Below are positions 8,066 through 16,298 of a stretch of DNA of 64,000 bases, piece after piece. The stretch is from an uncultured Sphingopyxis sp. (GTDB lineage: Bacteria > Pseudomonadota > Alphaproteobacteria > Sphingomonadales > Sphingomonadaceae). Position numbers and translations under genes: made by a program. Position 1 is the stretch's first letter, and each line of letters opens with the position of its first letter. The notes under the pieces were generated by a model. It did no database searches. It was not told where the DNA came from and saw only the letters and a list, made by a program, of their open reading frames with translations. The stretch lies in the NCBI GenBank assembly GCA_936933955.1, contig CAKZIN010000034.1:13235-77234 (forward strand), given 5' to 3'.

Positions 8066-8736
8066 CCAGCAGTGTCCGCCTCGCGCTGTTCGATTGCGAC
8101 GGAACGCTCGCCGACAGCCAACACGCCATCGTCTCCGCGGTCGAGCGAGCGTTCGCCGCTTGCGGACAGGCGATCCCACCCGCCGCGCAGGTGCGGCGCG
8201 GGATCGGGCTGTCGGTGCCGGTCGCCATCGCCCGCCTCGCGCCGGGAGCCAGCGACGCAGAGGTCGAACGCCTCGCCGACGCCTATCGCGAGGCTTATTT
8301 CGAGGCGCGCACCGCGCACGGTGCCGACCCCGAGCCATTGTTCGATGGCGTTGTCGCGTTGCTTGACGAACTGCAGGGCGATGGCTGGACACTCGGCATC
8401 GCCACCGGCAAGTCGCGCCGCGGGCTGGAGCGGCTGCTGCGCCAGCATGGCCTCACCGACCGCTTTGCGACGTTGCAGGTCGCCGACAACCACCCCTCCA
8501 AACCGCACCCGTCGATGGCGCTGGCGGCGATGGAGGCGGTTGGCGCCGCCCCAGCGCAGACCGCCGTGATCGGGGACACTGCTCACGACATGGGCCTCGC
8601 CCGCGCGGCAGGAGCCCGCGCGCTCGGCGTCGCCTGGGGCTATCATGACGAGGCGGAATTGACCGCGGGCGGCGCGGAAGCGATCGCGTCCAACCCGCCC
8701 GCAGTGGCGATCCAGTTGCGGAGCTGGTTGGCATGA
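8062..8736 (+). CDS. HAD-superfamily phosphatase (phosphoglycolate phosphatase-like)
   Basis: 224 aa starting with a GTG that overlaps the previous stop (GTGA). All four HAD motifs are visible: LFDCDGTLADS with the nucleophilic Asp, IATGKS (motif II), the Lys in NHPSKPHPS (motif III) and VIGDTAHDM (motif IV). The helical cap between motifs I and II places it with Gph-like phosphatases, but the substrate cannot be assigned. In several alphaproteobacteria a HAD gene of this kind lies between an RluA-type gene and ATP12. Confidence 0.87.
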   Translation: MTSSVRLALFDCDGTLADSQHAIVSAVERAFAACGQAIPPAAQVRRGIGLSVPVAIARLAPGASDAEVERLADAYREAYFEARTAHGADPEPLFDGVVALLDELQGDGWTLGIATGKSRRGLERLLRQHGLTDRFATLQVADNHPSKPHPSMALAAMEAVGAAPAQTAVIGDTAHDMGLARAAGARALGVAWGYHDEAELTAGGAEAIASNPPAVAIQLRSWLA

Positions 8737-8945
8737 GCGCGCGTGGCCGCTTCCTGACGCTCGGCGCGGTGCGTGTTGCGTCGGCGCTGATGCTGGCGAT
8801 GGCGGGCTATCTCCTCGTCAAACACGGCGTCCGTTCGGAGACGCTGCTCGCCGCAGCACCGCTCATCCTCGCGGGGTTGAGCGGTCTTGTCCTCGTCGTG
8901 CCCGCGCTCACCCACCGCTGGCGCTCCTCGGGGGAGCCGCAATGA
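8733..8945 (+). CDS. Small membrane protein of unknown function
   Basis: 70 aa with two hydrophobic segments (about residues 9-27 and 38-59) separated by a short loop, and charged ends. No known family was recognised. It overlaps the genes on both sides by ATGA, so it is almost certainly translated as part of the chain and is not a chance frame. The conserved position before the ATP12 chaperone hints at a link with membrane or ATP synthase biogenesis, but that is inference only. Confidence 0.75.
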   Translation: MSARGRFLTLGAVRVASALMLAMAGYLLVKHGVRSETLLAAAPLILAGLSGLVLVVPALTHRWRSSGEPQ

Positions 8946-9628
8946 AGCGGTTCTGGCGGGAGGTCACGGTCGATGCGGCGGGCGGTGCGCATGCGGTGCT
9001 GCTCGACGAGCGCGGCGTGAAGACGCCGGCGCGCAATGCGCTCGAGCTTCCGACACCTGCACTGGCCGAGGCTGTCGCAGCGGAGTGGCGCGACGTCGGC
9101 GAAAGCGTCGACCCGCGCGTAATGCCGCTCACCGGGCTCGCCAACGCCGCGCTCGACCTGGTGATGCCCGATCCCGCGCGCTTTGCCGAGCCGCTCGCGC
9201 GATACGGTGCGAACGACCTCCTCTGCTATCGCGCGGAAGATCGCGCGTTGGCGGCGGAGCAGGCGGCGGCGTGGGACCCGCTGCTCGACTGGGCACGAGG
9301 GCGCTACGACATCAGCTTCGCGATCGCGGAGGGGGTGATGCCCGTCGACCAGCCCCCCGCCACAATAGCGCGGCTGGGCGAAGCGCTCTTAGCGCTGTCC
9401 CCCTTTCAGCTCGCCGCGGTGGCGCCTTTGGTGACCATCGGCGGGAGTCTCATCGTAGCGCTGGCGGTCGAGGCTGGCGCGCTCTCCGGCGAGACGGGAT
9501 GGGACGCGGTCACACTTGACGAGATGTGGCAGGAGCGGCGTTGGGGAGAGGATGCCGACGCCAAAGCCGCGCGCGATGCCCGCCAGCAGGACTGGGACGC
9601 CGCGGTGAGGTTCCTCACCCTCCTCTGA
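8942..9628 (+). CDS. ATP12 family F1-ATPase assembly chaperone
   Basis: 228 aa, found in alphaproteobacteria and mitochondria, where ATP12 binds the F1 alpha subunit before it joins beta. The sequence begins MKRFWREVTVD, has the family stretch GVKTPARNALELPT near residue 24, and WDPLLDW in the middle. It is the last gene of the overlapping chain that starts at crcB. No ATP synthase genes lie nearby. Confidence 0.88.
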   Translation: MKRFWREVTVDAAGGAHAVLLDERGVKTPARNALELPTPALAEAVAAEWRDVGESVDPRVMPLTGLANAALDLVMPDPARFAEPLARYGANDLLCYRAEDRALAAEQAAAWDPLLDWARGRYDISFAIAEGVMPVDQPPATIARLGEALLALSPFQLAAVAPLVTIGGSLIVALAVEAGALSGETGWDAVTLDEMWQERRWGEDADAKAARDARQQDWDAAVRFLTLL

Positions 9629-9656
9629 CGCGCCCCAGCATCGGTGGCGGTACCAC

Positions 9657-10478
9657 CTAGAGCACCGCTGGATCTTCGAACTTCGCCGCTCGCTTCTGCA
9701 TGCCCGCCATCACCGCTTCGAGCTGGTTCGGCGTTCGCAGCACCGCCTTTTGCTCGACGCTTTCGGCCATGAGCAGCGCCGAGGATGGTTCGTCGTGCAT
9801 GGCGTTGGCGAGCCGCTTCACCCCGCGCACGGCGTCGGGGTTACGCGCGGTGATCTGCTGCGCCAGCGCGGTCGCCTCCGCCAGCGGATCGGCGGCGCAG
9901 TGGGTGACGAGTCCCCAGCGTTCGGCCTCAGCCGCGCTGAACTCGCGCGCGGTGTAGGCGAGTTCGCGCAGCACATCGTCGCGCACCGTGCCGCGCCACA
10001 GCGCGATGCCGCCCATGTCGGGGACGAGGCCCCACTTCATTTCCATGATCGCCATGCGCGTGTCGGGGGCGGCGACGCGGATGCACGCGCCCGACATGAT
10101 CTGAAAACCGCCGCCGAACGCGACGCCGTGCGCCGCCGCTATCACCGGGACGGGGAGCATGCGCCACCCCCAGCTCACCTGCTGAAAGAGGTTCGCCTGC
10201 CCGTGCGTACGCTCGCAGATGTCGAGCCCGGCGCTTGCCCCGCCGCTCGCCATCGACGCGAGGTCGAGCCCCGCGCAGAACGCCCGCCCTTCCCCCGAAA
10301 GCACGACGCAGCGCAACCCCGCCATCCGCTCCAGCCGCGCGATGGCACCGGTGATGCCCGCGAACATCGCTGGGTCGAGCGCGTTCATCTTGTCGGGCCG
10401 GGTCAGCCGCACCTGCGCCACGCCGTCATCGCCGAGCGCGACGTGCACCCGCCCTTCATCATCGCGCCATTCGGTCAC
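9657..10478 (-). CDS. Crotonase/enoyl-CoA hydratase family protein
   Basis: 273 aa with GEGRAFCAGLDL and AAHGVAFGGGFQIMSGA, the CoA-binding and oxyanion-hole segments of crotonases. The start is a GTG at 10478 inside the stop of the upstream acyl-CoA synthetase (GTGA), so the two are translationally coupled. The pair probably activates and then hydrates a fatty or aromatic acyl chain. It is only distantly similar to the other crotonase at 2027-2797. Confidence 0.87.
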   Translation of the reverse strand: MTEWRDDEGRVHVALGDDGVAQVRLTRPDKMNALDPAMFAGITGAIARLERMAGLRCVVLSGEGRAFCAGLDLASMASGGASAGLDICERTHGQANLFQQVSWGWRMLPVPVIAAAHGVAFGGGFQIMSGACIRVAAPDTRMAIMEMKWGLVPDMGGIALWRGTVRDDVLRELAYTAREFSAAEAERWGLVTHCAADPLAEATALAQQITARNPDAVRGVKRLANAMHDEPSSALLMAESVEQKAVLRTPNQLEAVMAGMQKRAAKFEDPAVL

Positions 10479-11998
10479 TGCGGTCGCTCCTTCGCCCAAT
10501 ATTCGTCCCGCAGCAGGCGCTTGTAGAGCTTGCCCGTGGGATGCCGCGGCAGTTCCGCGCGAAAATCGAAGCGGCGCGGCGTCTTCACCCCAGACAGCGC
10601 GGTGCGGCAATATGCCTCGAGTTCGCCCGCGAGCGCGTCGCCCGCCTCCGCCATGTCCTCAGGCTGCACGACGGCGATGACCTCCTCCCCCATCTCCGCG
10701 TGCGGGCCGCCGATGATCGCCACGTCGGCGACGCGAGGGTGCCCGATCAGGTGGTTCTCGATCTCCTGCGGGTAGATGTTGACCCCGCCCGAAATGATCA
10801 TGAAGCTCTTGCGGTCGGTGAGGTAGAGGAACCCCTCCTCGTCTTTCCAGCCGATGTCGCCCAGCGTCGTCCACCCGTGCGCATTAGTCGCCTCCGCGGT
10901 TTTCTGCGGATCATTGTGGTAGGTGAAGCTGCTGCCCCCCTCGAAGTAAACGAGGCCCTCGGTCCGTGGCGGCAGGTCGTTCCCCTCCTCGTCGCAAATG
11001 TGGAGAATGCCGCTGATCGCTCGACCCACGGTGCCCGGGTGCGCGATCCAGTCGGCGGGGGTGGCCCAGGTGATGCCGTTGCCTTCGCTGCCGGCGTAAT
11101 ATTCGTGAATCACCGGCCCCCACCAGTCGAGCATCGCCTGCTTGACCGGCACCGGGCACGGCGCCGCCGCGTGGATCGCGAGCTTCAGCGACGACACGTC
11201 ATAGCGCGCGCGAACCTCTTCGGGCAGCTTGAGCATGCGGATGAAGTGCGTCGGTACCAATTGCCCGGCGGTGATGCGATAGCGCTCGATCGCGGCAAGC
11301 GTTGCCTCGGGCTCGAAATGGTCCATCAGCACCACGCTCGCGCCCAGCCGTTGCGCATTCATCGACCAGCGCAGCGGCGCCGCGTGGTAGAGCGGCGCCG
11401 GCGTCAGGTAGATGGTGTCGGGCCCGATGCCGAACGCCCGGCAGATCCCCGCGAGCACGTTCGACGCGTCGATCGCGCCATCCTCAGGCAGCTCGCCCTT
11501 GATCCCCTTGGGACGTCCGGTGGTGCCCGAGGAGTAGAGCATGTCGAGCCCCGCGCGCTCGTCGGCGATGGGCGTATCGGGCTGCGCGGCGAGCGCATCC
11601 TCGAGCCGCTCCCAGCCTGCTATCGCCCCGCCGATCGCCAGCCGCGTGCCCTGGAACTCGACGCTCGCCACTTGCGCTCCGTGGCTGGCGCTCACGACCA
11701 ACAGCTTCGCGCCGCTATCGTCGAGAATATACTGCACCTCCGCCGGGGTCAGGCGGGTCGAGATGCAGACGTAGAATACGCCCGCCCGCTGCGCGCCCCA
11801 GGTGAGCGCGAAATATTCGGGGACGTTGTCGACCAGAAACGCGACCGCCTCGCCGACCGCCACCCCGCGCGAGCGAAGCAGTTGCGCCACGCGGTTGGAG
11901 GCGCGATCGAGCTCCCCGAAACTCAGCGTTCGCCCGCTCGCGGCGTCGATCACCGCGGGATGATCGGGGCGATCGCGTGCGACATTGCGTGGGTGCAT
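10475..11998 (-). CDS. Acyl-CoA synthetase (AMP-forming)
   Basis: 507 aa ANL-superfamily ligase that adenylates a carboxylic acid and transfers it to CoA. Visible motifs are the P-loop YSSGTTGRPKGIK (about residue 158), YAGSEGNG, the hinge region YLTDRKS with the following FMIISGGVNIYPQEIE, and the catalytic Lys in PTGKLYKRLL near the C-terminus. The substrate is unknown; partners such as the coupled crotonase suggest medium- or long-chain or branched acids. It starts MHPRNVARDRPDHPA. Confidence 0.9.
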   Translation of the reverse strand: MHPRNVARDRPDHPAVIDAASGRTLSFGELDRASNRVAQLLRSRGVAVGEAVAFLVDNVPEYFALTWGAQRAGVFYVCISTRLTPAEVQYILDDSGAKLLVVSASHGAQVASVEFQGTRLAIGGAIAGWERLEDALAAQPDTPIADERAGLDMLYSSGTTGRPKGIKGELPEDGAIDASNVLAGICRAFGIGPDTIYLTPAPLYHAAPLRWSMNAQRLGASVVLMDHFEPEATLAAIERYRITAGQLVPTHFIRMLKLPEEVRARYDVSSLKLAIHAAAPCPVPVKQAMLDWWGPVIHEYYAGSEGNGITWATPADWIAHPGTVGRAISGILHICDEEGNDLPPRTEGLVYFEGGSSFTYHNDPQKTAEATNAHGWTTLGDIGWKDEEGFLYLTDRKSFMIISGGVNIYPQEIENHLIGHPRVADVAIIGGPHAEMGEEVIAVVQPEDMAEAGDALAGELEAYCRTALSGVKTPRRFDFRAELPRHPTGKLYKRLLRDEYWAKERPQ

Positions 11999-12224
11999 GG
12001 GTAGCCTCTCTCACCGGCGCGCTCGTTATCGGCGCGCTCTTGGCGCATCGTGCGGAGGTTGCAGCGGGAGGTCAATCGGGTGAGCGGGCGCGCTCGTTGC
12101 TAGGGAAGTCCGACCTGGCAGCAAGTCGGCCTGTCGTGCCGCCACTGCGACCCGCCGCCGATTCATCGCTTGGACAGGTGCGCGCGATCATGCTTCAAGG
12201 CGCCGAGGAACCGGGGGACTGACC
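11999..12224 (+). other. Intergenic region upstream of eipA
   Basis: 226 bases between divergent genes. A five-base inverted repeat (CCGAC/GTCGG, about 12110-12129) and a CTAGGG at 12100-12105 are visible, but no convincing minus-35 partner. Nothing else recognised. Confidence 0.5.
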
Positions 12225-13058
12225 ATGCTGCTTTCCGCGTCGCGCAAGATGTTGCCACGCACCGCCCTGCGCGCGCTGTCGGTGGCGCTGCTGACGAGCG
12301 TCACGATCGCACCAGCCGCCGCGCAGGTGCGGCAGGTCGACCCCAACAACGTCATCGACGCCGACCTCGATCGCCGGGCGGTTGCGCAGCCGACCCCTGC
12401 GCCGTCCGCACCGCCGGTGGAACAGGTCGCCCCGCCGCTCGCTCCACCGCCGCCCCCGGTCCAGCCGCCGATCGAGCCAATCCTCCCGCCCGCAACCCCT
12501 CCCGGTGCGCCAAACGCTCCCGCCAGTCCCGGGGTACCAGCTCCGACCGGAGCGCCGAGCGTTCCTGCGGGCGCCCCCACCTATCAGCGCGACGACCTGA
12601 TCGGCGCAGCGGAGGGCGTGTTCGGTCGCGGCGCCGAAGGGCTCGCGGCGATCATCGAGGATATTCTCCGCAAGCAAGGCGAACCCAACGCCTATATCGT
12701 CGGCCGGGAGGCAGGCGGCGCGTTCGTGCTCGGCGTGCGCTACGGTTCGGGTACGCTGCACCATCGCGTCGAAGGCCAGATCCCAGTCTATTGGACCGGG
12801 CCGTCGATTGGCATCGACGCCGGCGCCAATGCGGGGTCGACCTTTGTCCTCGTCTACAACCTCTACGACACCGCCGACCTGTTCCACCGCTACCCCGCGG
12901 GCGAGGGTGCGGCCTATCTGCTCGGCGGCTTTAACGCGAGCTACCTGCGGCGCGGCGATGTCGTGCTGATCCCCGTGCGACTTGGCGTCGGAGCGCGGCT
13001 GGGCGTCAACGTCGGCTACATGCGCTTCTCCCGCAACCAGCGCTGGCTACCGTTCTGA
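12225..13058 (+). CDS. eipA: EipA family envelope protein (DUF1134) with proline-rich region
   Basis: 277 aa. A signal peptide (residues 1-33, cleavage after APAAA) is followed by a strongly proline-rich stretch (about residues 55-119) and then the DUF1134 domain (about 120-277: LRKQGEPNAYIVGREAGGAF, YWTGPSIGIDAGANAG, VYNLYDTADLFHRYPAGEG). DUF1134 proteins are known in Brucella as EipA, a periplasmic beta-barrel protein needed for envelope integrity. The proline-rich spacer may let it span peptidoglycan. GGGGGACTGACC precedes the ATG. The gene is a single unit facing the bc1 operon end to end. Confidence 0.85.
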   Translation: MLLSASRKMLPRTALRALSVALLTSVTIAPAAAQVRQVDPNNVIDADLDRRAVAQPTPAPSAPPVEQVAPPLAPPPPPVQPPIEPILPPATPPGAPNAPASPGVPAPTGAPSVPAGAPTYQRDDLIGAAEGVFGRGAEGLAAIIEDILRKQGEPNAYIVGREAGGAFVLGVRYGSGTLHHRVEGQIPVYWTGPSIGIDAGANAGSTFVLVYNLYDTADLFHRYPAGEGAAYLLGGFNASYLRRGDVVLIPVRLGVGARLGVNVGYMRFSRNQRWLPF

Positions 13059-13106
13059 GCTAACGCAGCGGGAGGTCATAAACAGCCACCCGTCTCACCT
13101 GCCCGC

Positions 13107-13126
13107 GCTCCGGCCGTCGCCGGAGC
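13107..13126. repeat. Perfect hairpin in eipA-petC intergenic space
   Basis: GCTCCGGC, a four-base loop, then GCCGGAGC. It is an eight-base perfect stem without a T run, so more likely a piece of a sphingomonad intergenic palindromic repeat than a terminator. Confidence 0.5.
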
Positions 13127-13231
13127 ACGTAGAGGGGGGGTCGAACGCTCCCACCCGTGGCTTCGGCGAATGCCGGGCCAACGGCGGTCGCAACGAGCGC
13201 ACCAATTAGATCACCTAGAAGCAGGTCGAAG

Positions 13232-13262
13232 AAAGGCGGCGGAGCTTTGCCCCGCCGCCTTT
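13232..13262. terminator. Bidirectional terminator between eipA and the bc1 operon
   Basis: An 11-base perfect stem AAAGGCGGCGG / CCGCCGCCTTT around a nine-base loop, with A and T tails on either side, placed between two convergent genes. It can act for both directions; the T runs are short. Confidence 0.65.
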
Positions 13263-13282
13263 GCTTTCCAGCCTGACCGAAA

Positions 13283-14098
13283 TCAGTGCTTCTTCTTGTC
13301 CGCCCAGATCGCGCGATACGACAGGTACGCGAGCGTCGTCAGCGCGAGCAGGAAGCCCAGCACTGCCCAGCCGGTGCGCAGCCGGTTCTCGAGCTTGGGC
13401 TCCGCGGTCCAGACGAGGAACGCGCTCACGTCCCTTGCCATCTGGTCGACCGTCGCGCGGGTGCCATCATCGAACGTGACCTGCCCTTCGCTGGTAAGCG
13501 GCGGCGCCATGGCGATGTTGAGCGAGTGGAACCACGGATTGTAATGCAGCGTACCCGAAGGCCGCAGTTCAGCAGGCAAGTTGCCCGGAACCGGGCGATA
13601 ACCTGTCAGCAGCGAATAGACGTAGTCCGCCCCACCCTCACGCGCCTTGGTGATTAGCGAGAGGTCCGGCGGGAGCGCGTTGTTGTTTGCCGCGCGAGCC
13701 GCAATCTCGTTGGGATAGGGCGAGGGGAAGTGATCGACCGGGGTGCCCGGGCGCGTCGCCGCCTCACCGGTGTCCGGGTTGACGCCCGGCACCTGGAACT
13801 GCGCGGCAAGGTTCTTCACCTGATCCTCGTCATAGCCGAGCTGCGCGACGTCGCGCAGCGCGACGAGGCTGAGGCCGTGGCAGGCCGAGCAGACTTCCTT
13901 GTACACTTTGAGCCCGCGCTGCAGCTGCGCGCGGTCGAAGTGCCCGAACGGCCCCGAGCTCGCCAGATGCGCGGACCGGGGATGCTGAAGGAACGCCTGC
14001 TCCGGGTGAGCGGTCGCTGCGCGCGGCGTGAAGATCAGCGCCATCAGCAGCGCGGTGCAGAACACCAGCCCGGCGAGGAACCCAAAAATGCGAACCAT
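13283..14098 (-). CDS. petC: Cytochrome c1 of the bc1 complex
   Basis: 271 aa. Haem is bound through CSACH near residue 70, with the distal methionine probably in the NIAMAPPL segment (about 195). An N-terminal signal/anchor and a C-terminal membrane helix (about 243-261, ending DKKKH) hold the haem domain on the periplasmic side. It passes electrons from the Rieske centre to soluble or membrane cytochrome c. It is the last gene of petA-petB-petC, 17 bases after petB. Confidence 0.95.
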   Translation of the reverse strand: MVRIFGFLAGLVFCTALLMALIFTPRAATAHPEQAFLQHPRSAHLASSGPFGHFDRAQLQRGLKVYKEVCSACHGLSLVALRDVAQLGYDEDQVKNLAAQFQVPGVNPDTGEAATRPGTPVDHFPSPYPNEIAARAANNNALPPDLSLITKAREGGADYVYSLLTGYRPVPGNLPAELRPSGTLHYNPWFHSLNIAMAPPLTSEGQVTFDDGTRATVDQMARDVSAFLVWTAEPKLENRLRTGWAVLGFLLALTTLAYLSYRAIWADKKKH

Positions 14099-14115
14099 TG
14101 CTCTCTCGGTCCCTA

Positions 14116-15450
14116 TCAGGCGGTGGCGGCAGCGGGCGGAGCCGCGGTGACGGGCGGCATGCCCGGAAGCGCTTCAGTGGCGCCGTGCGTGCCCTTTGGA
14201 TCTTCACCCAGCACCGATGCGGTGATCGAGCTAGGCATCGGCTCTGGCGTTTCCAGCCGCGAGATGATCGGCACGATGATCAGGAAGTGGGCGAAATAGT
14301 AGAGCGCGGCGAGCTGGCTAATCAGCACCCACGGCTCCTCCGCCGGCTGCATGCCGCAGTAGCCGAGGATCAGTACGTCGACCACCAACACCCAGAAGAA
14401 CTTGCGATACAGCGGGCGATAGTTGGCCGAGCGGATCGGCGAGCGGTCGAGCCACGGCAGGAAGAACAGCAACGCGATCGACCCGAACATCGCGATGACG
14501 CCCCACAGCTTCGCGTCGATCCACAGGAAGTTGATCGTGAAGCTCTTGAGGATCGCGTAGAACGGCAGGAAGTACCATTCGGGCACGATATGCGCCGGCG
14601 TCGAGAGCGGGTTCGCCTGGATGTAGTTGTCCGGGTGGCCCAGCATGTTCGGCGCGAAGAACGTCACCGCGGCAAAGCCGATCAGGAACACGCCCAGCCC
14701 GAAGCCGTCCTTCGCGGTGTAATAGGGGTGGAACGGGACGGTATCGCGCTCCGACTTCACCTCGATGCCGGTCGGGTTGCTCGAACCCGGGATGTGCAGC
14801 GCCCAGATGTGGAGGATGACCACGCCGGCGATCACGAACGGCAGCAGATAGTGCAGTGAGAAGAAGCGGTTGAGCGTCGCATTGTCCGGCACGAAACCGC
14901 CCAGCAGCCACTGGCGCAGCGGCTCGCCGACCAGCGGGATCGCCGAGAAGAAGCCGGTGATGACCTGCGCGCCCCAAAAGCTCATCTGGCCCCACGGCAG
15001 CACATAGCCCATGAAGGCGGTCGCCATCATCAGCAAGAAGATCACGACGCCCAACAGCCAGATCATCTCCCGCGGCGCCTTGTACGAGCCGTAGAACAGC
15101 CCGCGGAAGATGTGGATGTAGACGACGATGAAAAAGAAGCTCGCACCGTTCATGTGCGCGTAGCGCAGCATCCAGCCGGCGTTGACGTTGCGCATGATGT
15201 GCTCAACGCTGTTGAACGCGACGCTGGTGTTGGCAGCGTAGCTCATCGCGAGCACGATTCCGGTGACGATCTGCAGCACCAGCGCGAAGCCAGCGAGCAC
15301 ACCGAAGTTCCAGAAATAGTTGAGGTTGCGCGGCACCGGATAACCCGCGCCGACCGCGTTGTAGACCATTCGCGGCAGCGGAAGACGTTCGTCCAGCCAG
15401 CGCATCAGCGGCGCCTTTGGCTGATAATTTTTGGCCCAGGGGAAGCTCAT
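14116..15450 (-). CDS. petB: Cytochrome b of the bc1 complex
   Basis: 444 aa with eight predicted membrane helices. The quinol-oxidation site PEWY is present (HIVPEWYFLPF), as are the haem-ligand helices (MLRYAHMNGASFFF, VIAGVVILHIWALH) and GYVLPWGQMSFWGA. It catalyses quinol oxidation and reduction in the inner membrane. The C-terminus has about 40 extra Pro/Ala-rich residues beyond the last helix. It follows petA by 11 bases. Confidence 0.97.
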   Translation of the reverse strand: MSFPWAKNYQPKAPLMRWLDERLPLPRMVYNAVGAGYPVPRNLNYFWNFGVLAGFALVLQIVTGIVLAMSYAANTSVAFNSVEHIMRNVNAGWMLRYAHMNGASFFFIVVYIHIFRGLFYGSYKAPREMIWLLGVVIFLLMMATAFMGYVLPWGQMSFWGAQVITGFFSAIPLVGEPLRQWLLGGFVPDNATLNRFFSLHYLLPFVIAGVVILHIWALHIPGSSNPTGIEVKSERDTVPFHPYYTAKDGFGLGVFLIGFAAVTFFAPNMLGHPDNYIQANPLSTPAHIVPEWYFLPFYAILKSFTINFLWIDAKLWGVIAMFGSIALLFFLPWLDRSPIRSANYRPLYRKFFWVLVVDVLILGYCGMQPAEEPWVLISQLAALYYFAHFLIIVPIISRLETPEPMPSSITASVLGEDPKGTHGATEALPGMPPVTAAPPAAATA

Positions 15451-15461
15451 CTTGGTCCTCC

Positions 15462-16025
15462 TCAGCCGATCGTCACGGCGGTGGGCGACGTGAATTCATA
15501 AGGCGGCACCACGAGGTTCTTGGGCGCCGGGCCTTTGCGGATACGGCCGGCGGTGTCGTAGTGCGAACCGTGGCAGGGGCAGAAATAGCCGCCGAAATCG
15601 CCGCGCGCTTCACCCTCCGCCGCGCCCAGCGGCACGCAGCCGAGGTGGGTGCACACGCCCAGCGTAATCAGCCAATTCTCGTGACTCGGCTTGGTGCGGG
15701 CCGCGAGCGTTTCGGGATCGCGCAGCGAGCCGACGGCCACCTGGTTCGCCGCCGCCATCTCCTGCGGGGTGAGATTGCGGACGAAGATCGGCTGCTTGCG
15801 CCACGTCGTCTTGATCGCCTGCCCCGGCTGGATCGCCGACAGGTCAAGATCGGTGGTCGAAAGCGCGAGCACGTCGGCCGACGGCGCCATTTGATAGAGC
15901 AGCGGCGCGGCGGCGGCGGCGGCGCCGACACCGGCGAAGCTCAGCGCGGCGATATGAATGAAGTCGCGCCGGCGCACGCCATCTGCGTCGCCATCGACAT
16001 GTTCGGGAGGAAGAACCTCAGCCAT
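15462..16025 (-). CDS. petA: Rieske iron-sulfur protein of the bc1 complex
   Basis: 187 aa with a twin-arginine-like N-terminus (GVRRRDFIHIAA) and one membrane helix, then the Rieske domain with both cluster motifs CTHLGC and CPCHGSHYD. Tat export of Rieske proteins fits with tatAB at the other end of this window. It is the first gene of petABC; GAAGGG lies in the right place before the ATG. Confidence 0.96.
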   Translation of the reverse strand: MAEVLPPEHVDGDADGVRRRDFIHIAALSFAGVGAAAAAAPLLYQMAPSADVLALSTTDLDLSAIQPGQAIKTTWRKQPIFVRNLTPQEMAAANQVAVGSLRDPETLAARTKPSHENWLITLGVCTHLGCVPLGAAEGEARGDFGGYFCPCHGSHYDTAGRIRKGPAPKNLVVPPYEFTSPTAVTIG

Positions 16026-16298
16026 CGAAACCCTTCAATCCTGCACTGCGTGGAGCACGGATCGCCCCCCGCCGATCAATTTCGCACCTTGCGCGCGATA
16101 ACCCCTCGCGACGATCGCCCGAGCTCTCCGGATCACGCCGATTGCGCGCGCTGATAGCGAGGCGCTCCGCCCTTGCCAATGGGGCTTTTCCGGCGCGGCA
16201 GGCGATTGCACGGTTGCCGCAGCGGCAAGCTTGCGCGTGGCGGAGCGCGGCGGCAGGAGGGGCGCCTCCCTCCCCCCTCCCTTATTGCGGGAACGCCT
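16026..16298. other. Divergent petA-hemF intergenic region
   Basis: 273 bases holding the promoters of petA (minus) and hemF (plus). A 15-base palindrome, TTGCCGC-A-GCGGCAA (16214-16228), lies 70 bases before hemF and could be an operator. No clear minus-10/minus-35 pair was identified for either gene. Confidence 0.45.

Noticed and set aside
10541..12004. A 487-codon frame antisense to the acyl-CoA synthetase
   Set aside because: Shadow of the synthetase gene; His/Arg-rich with no domain.
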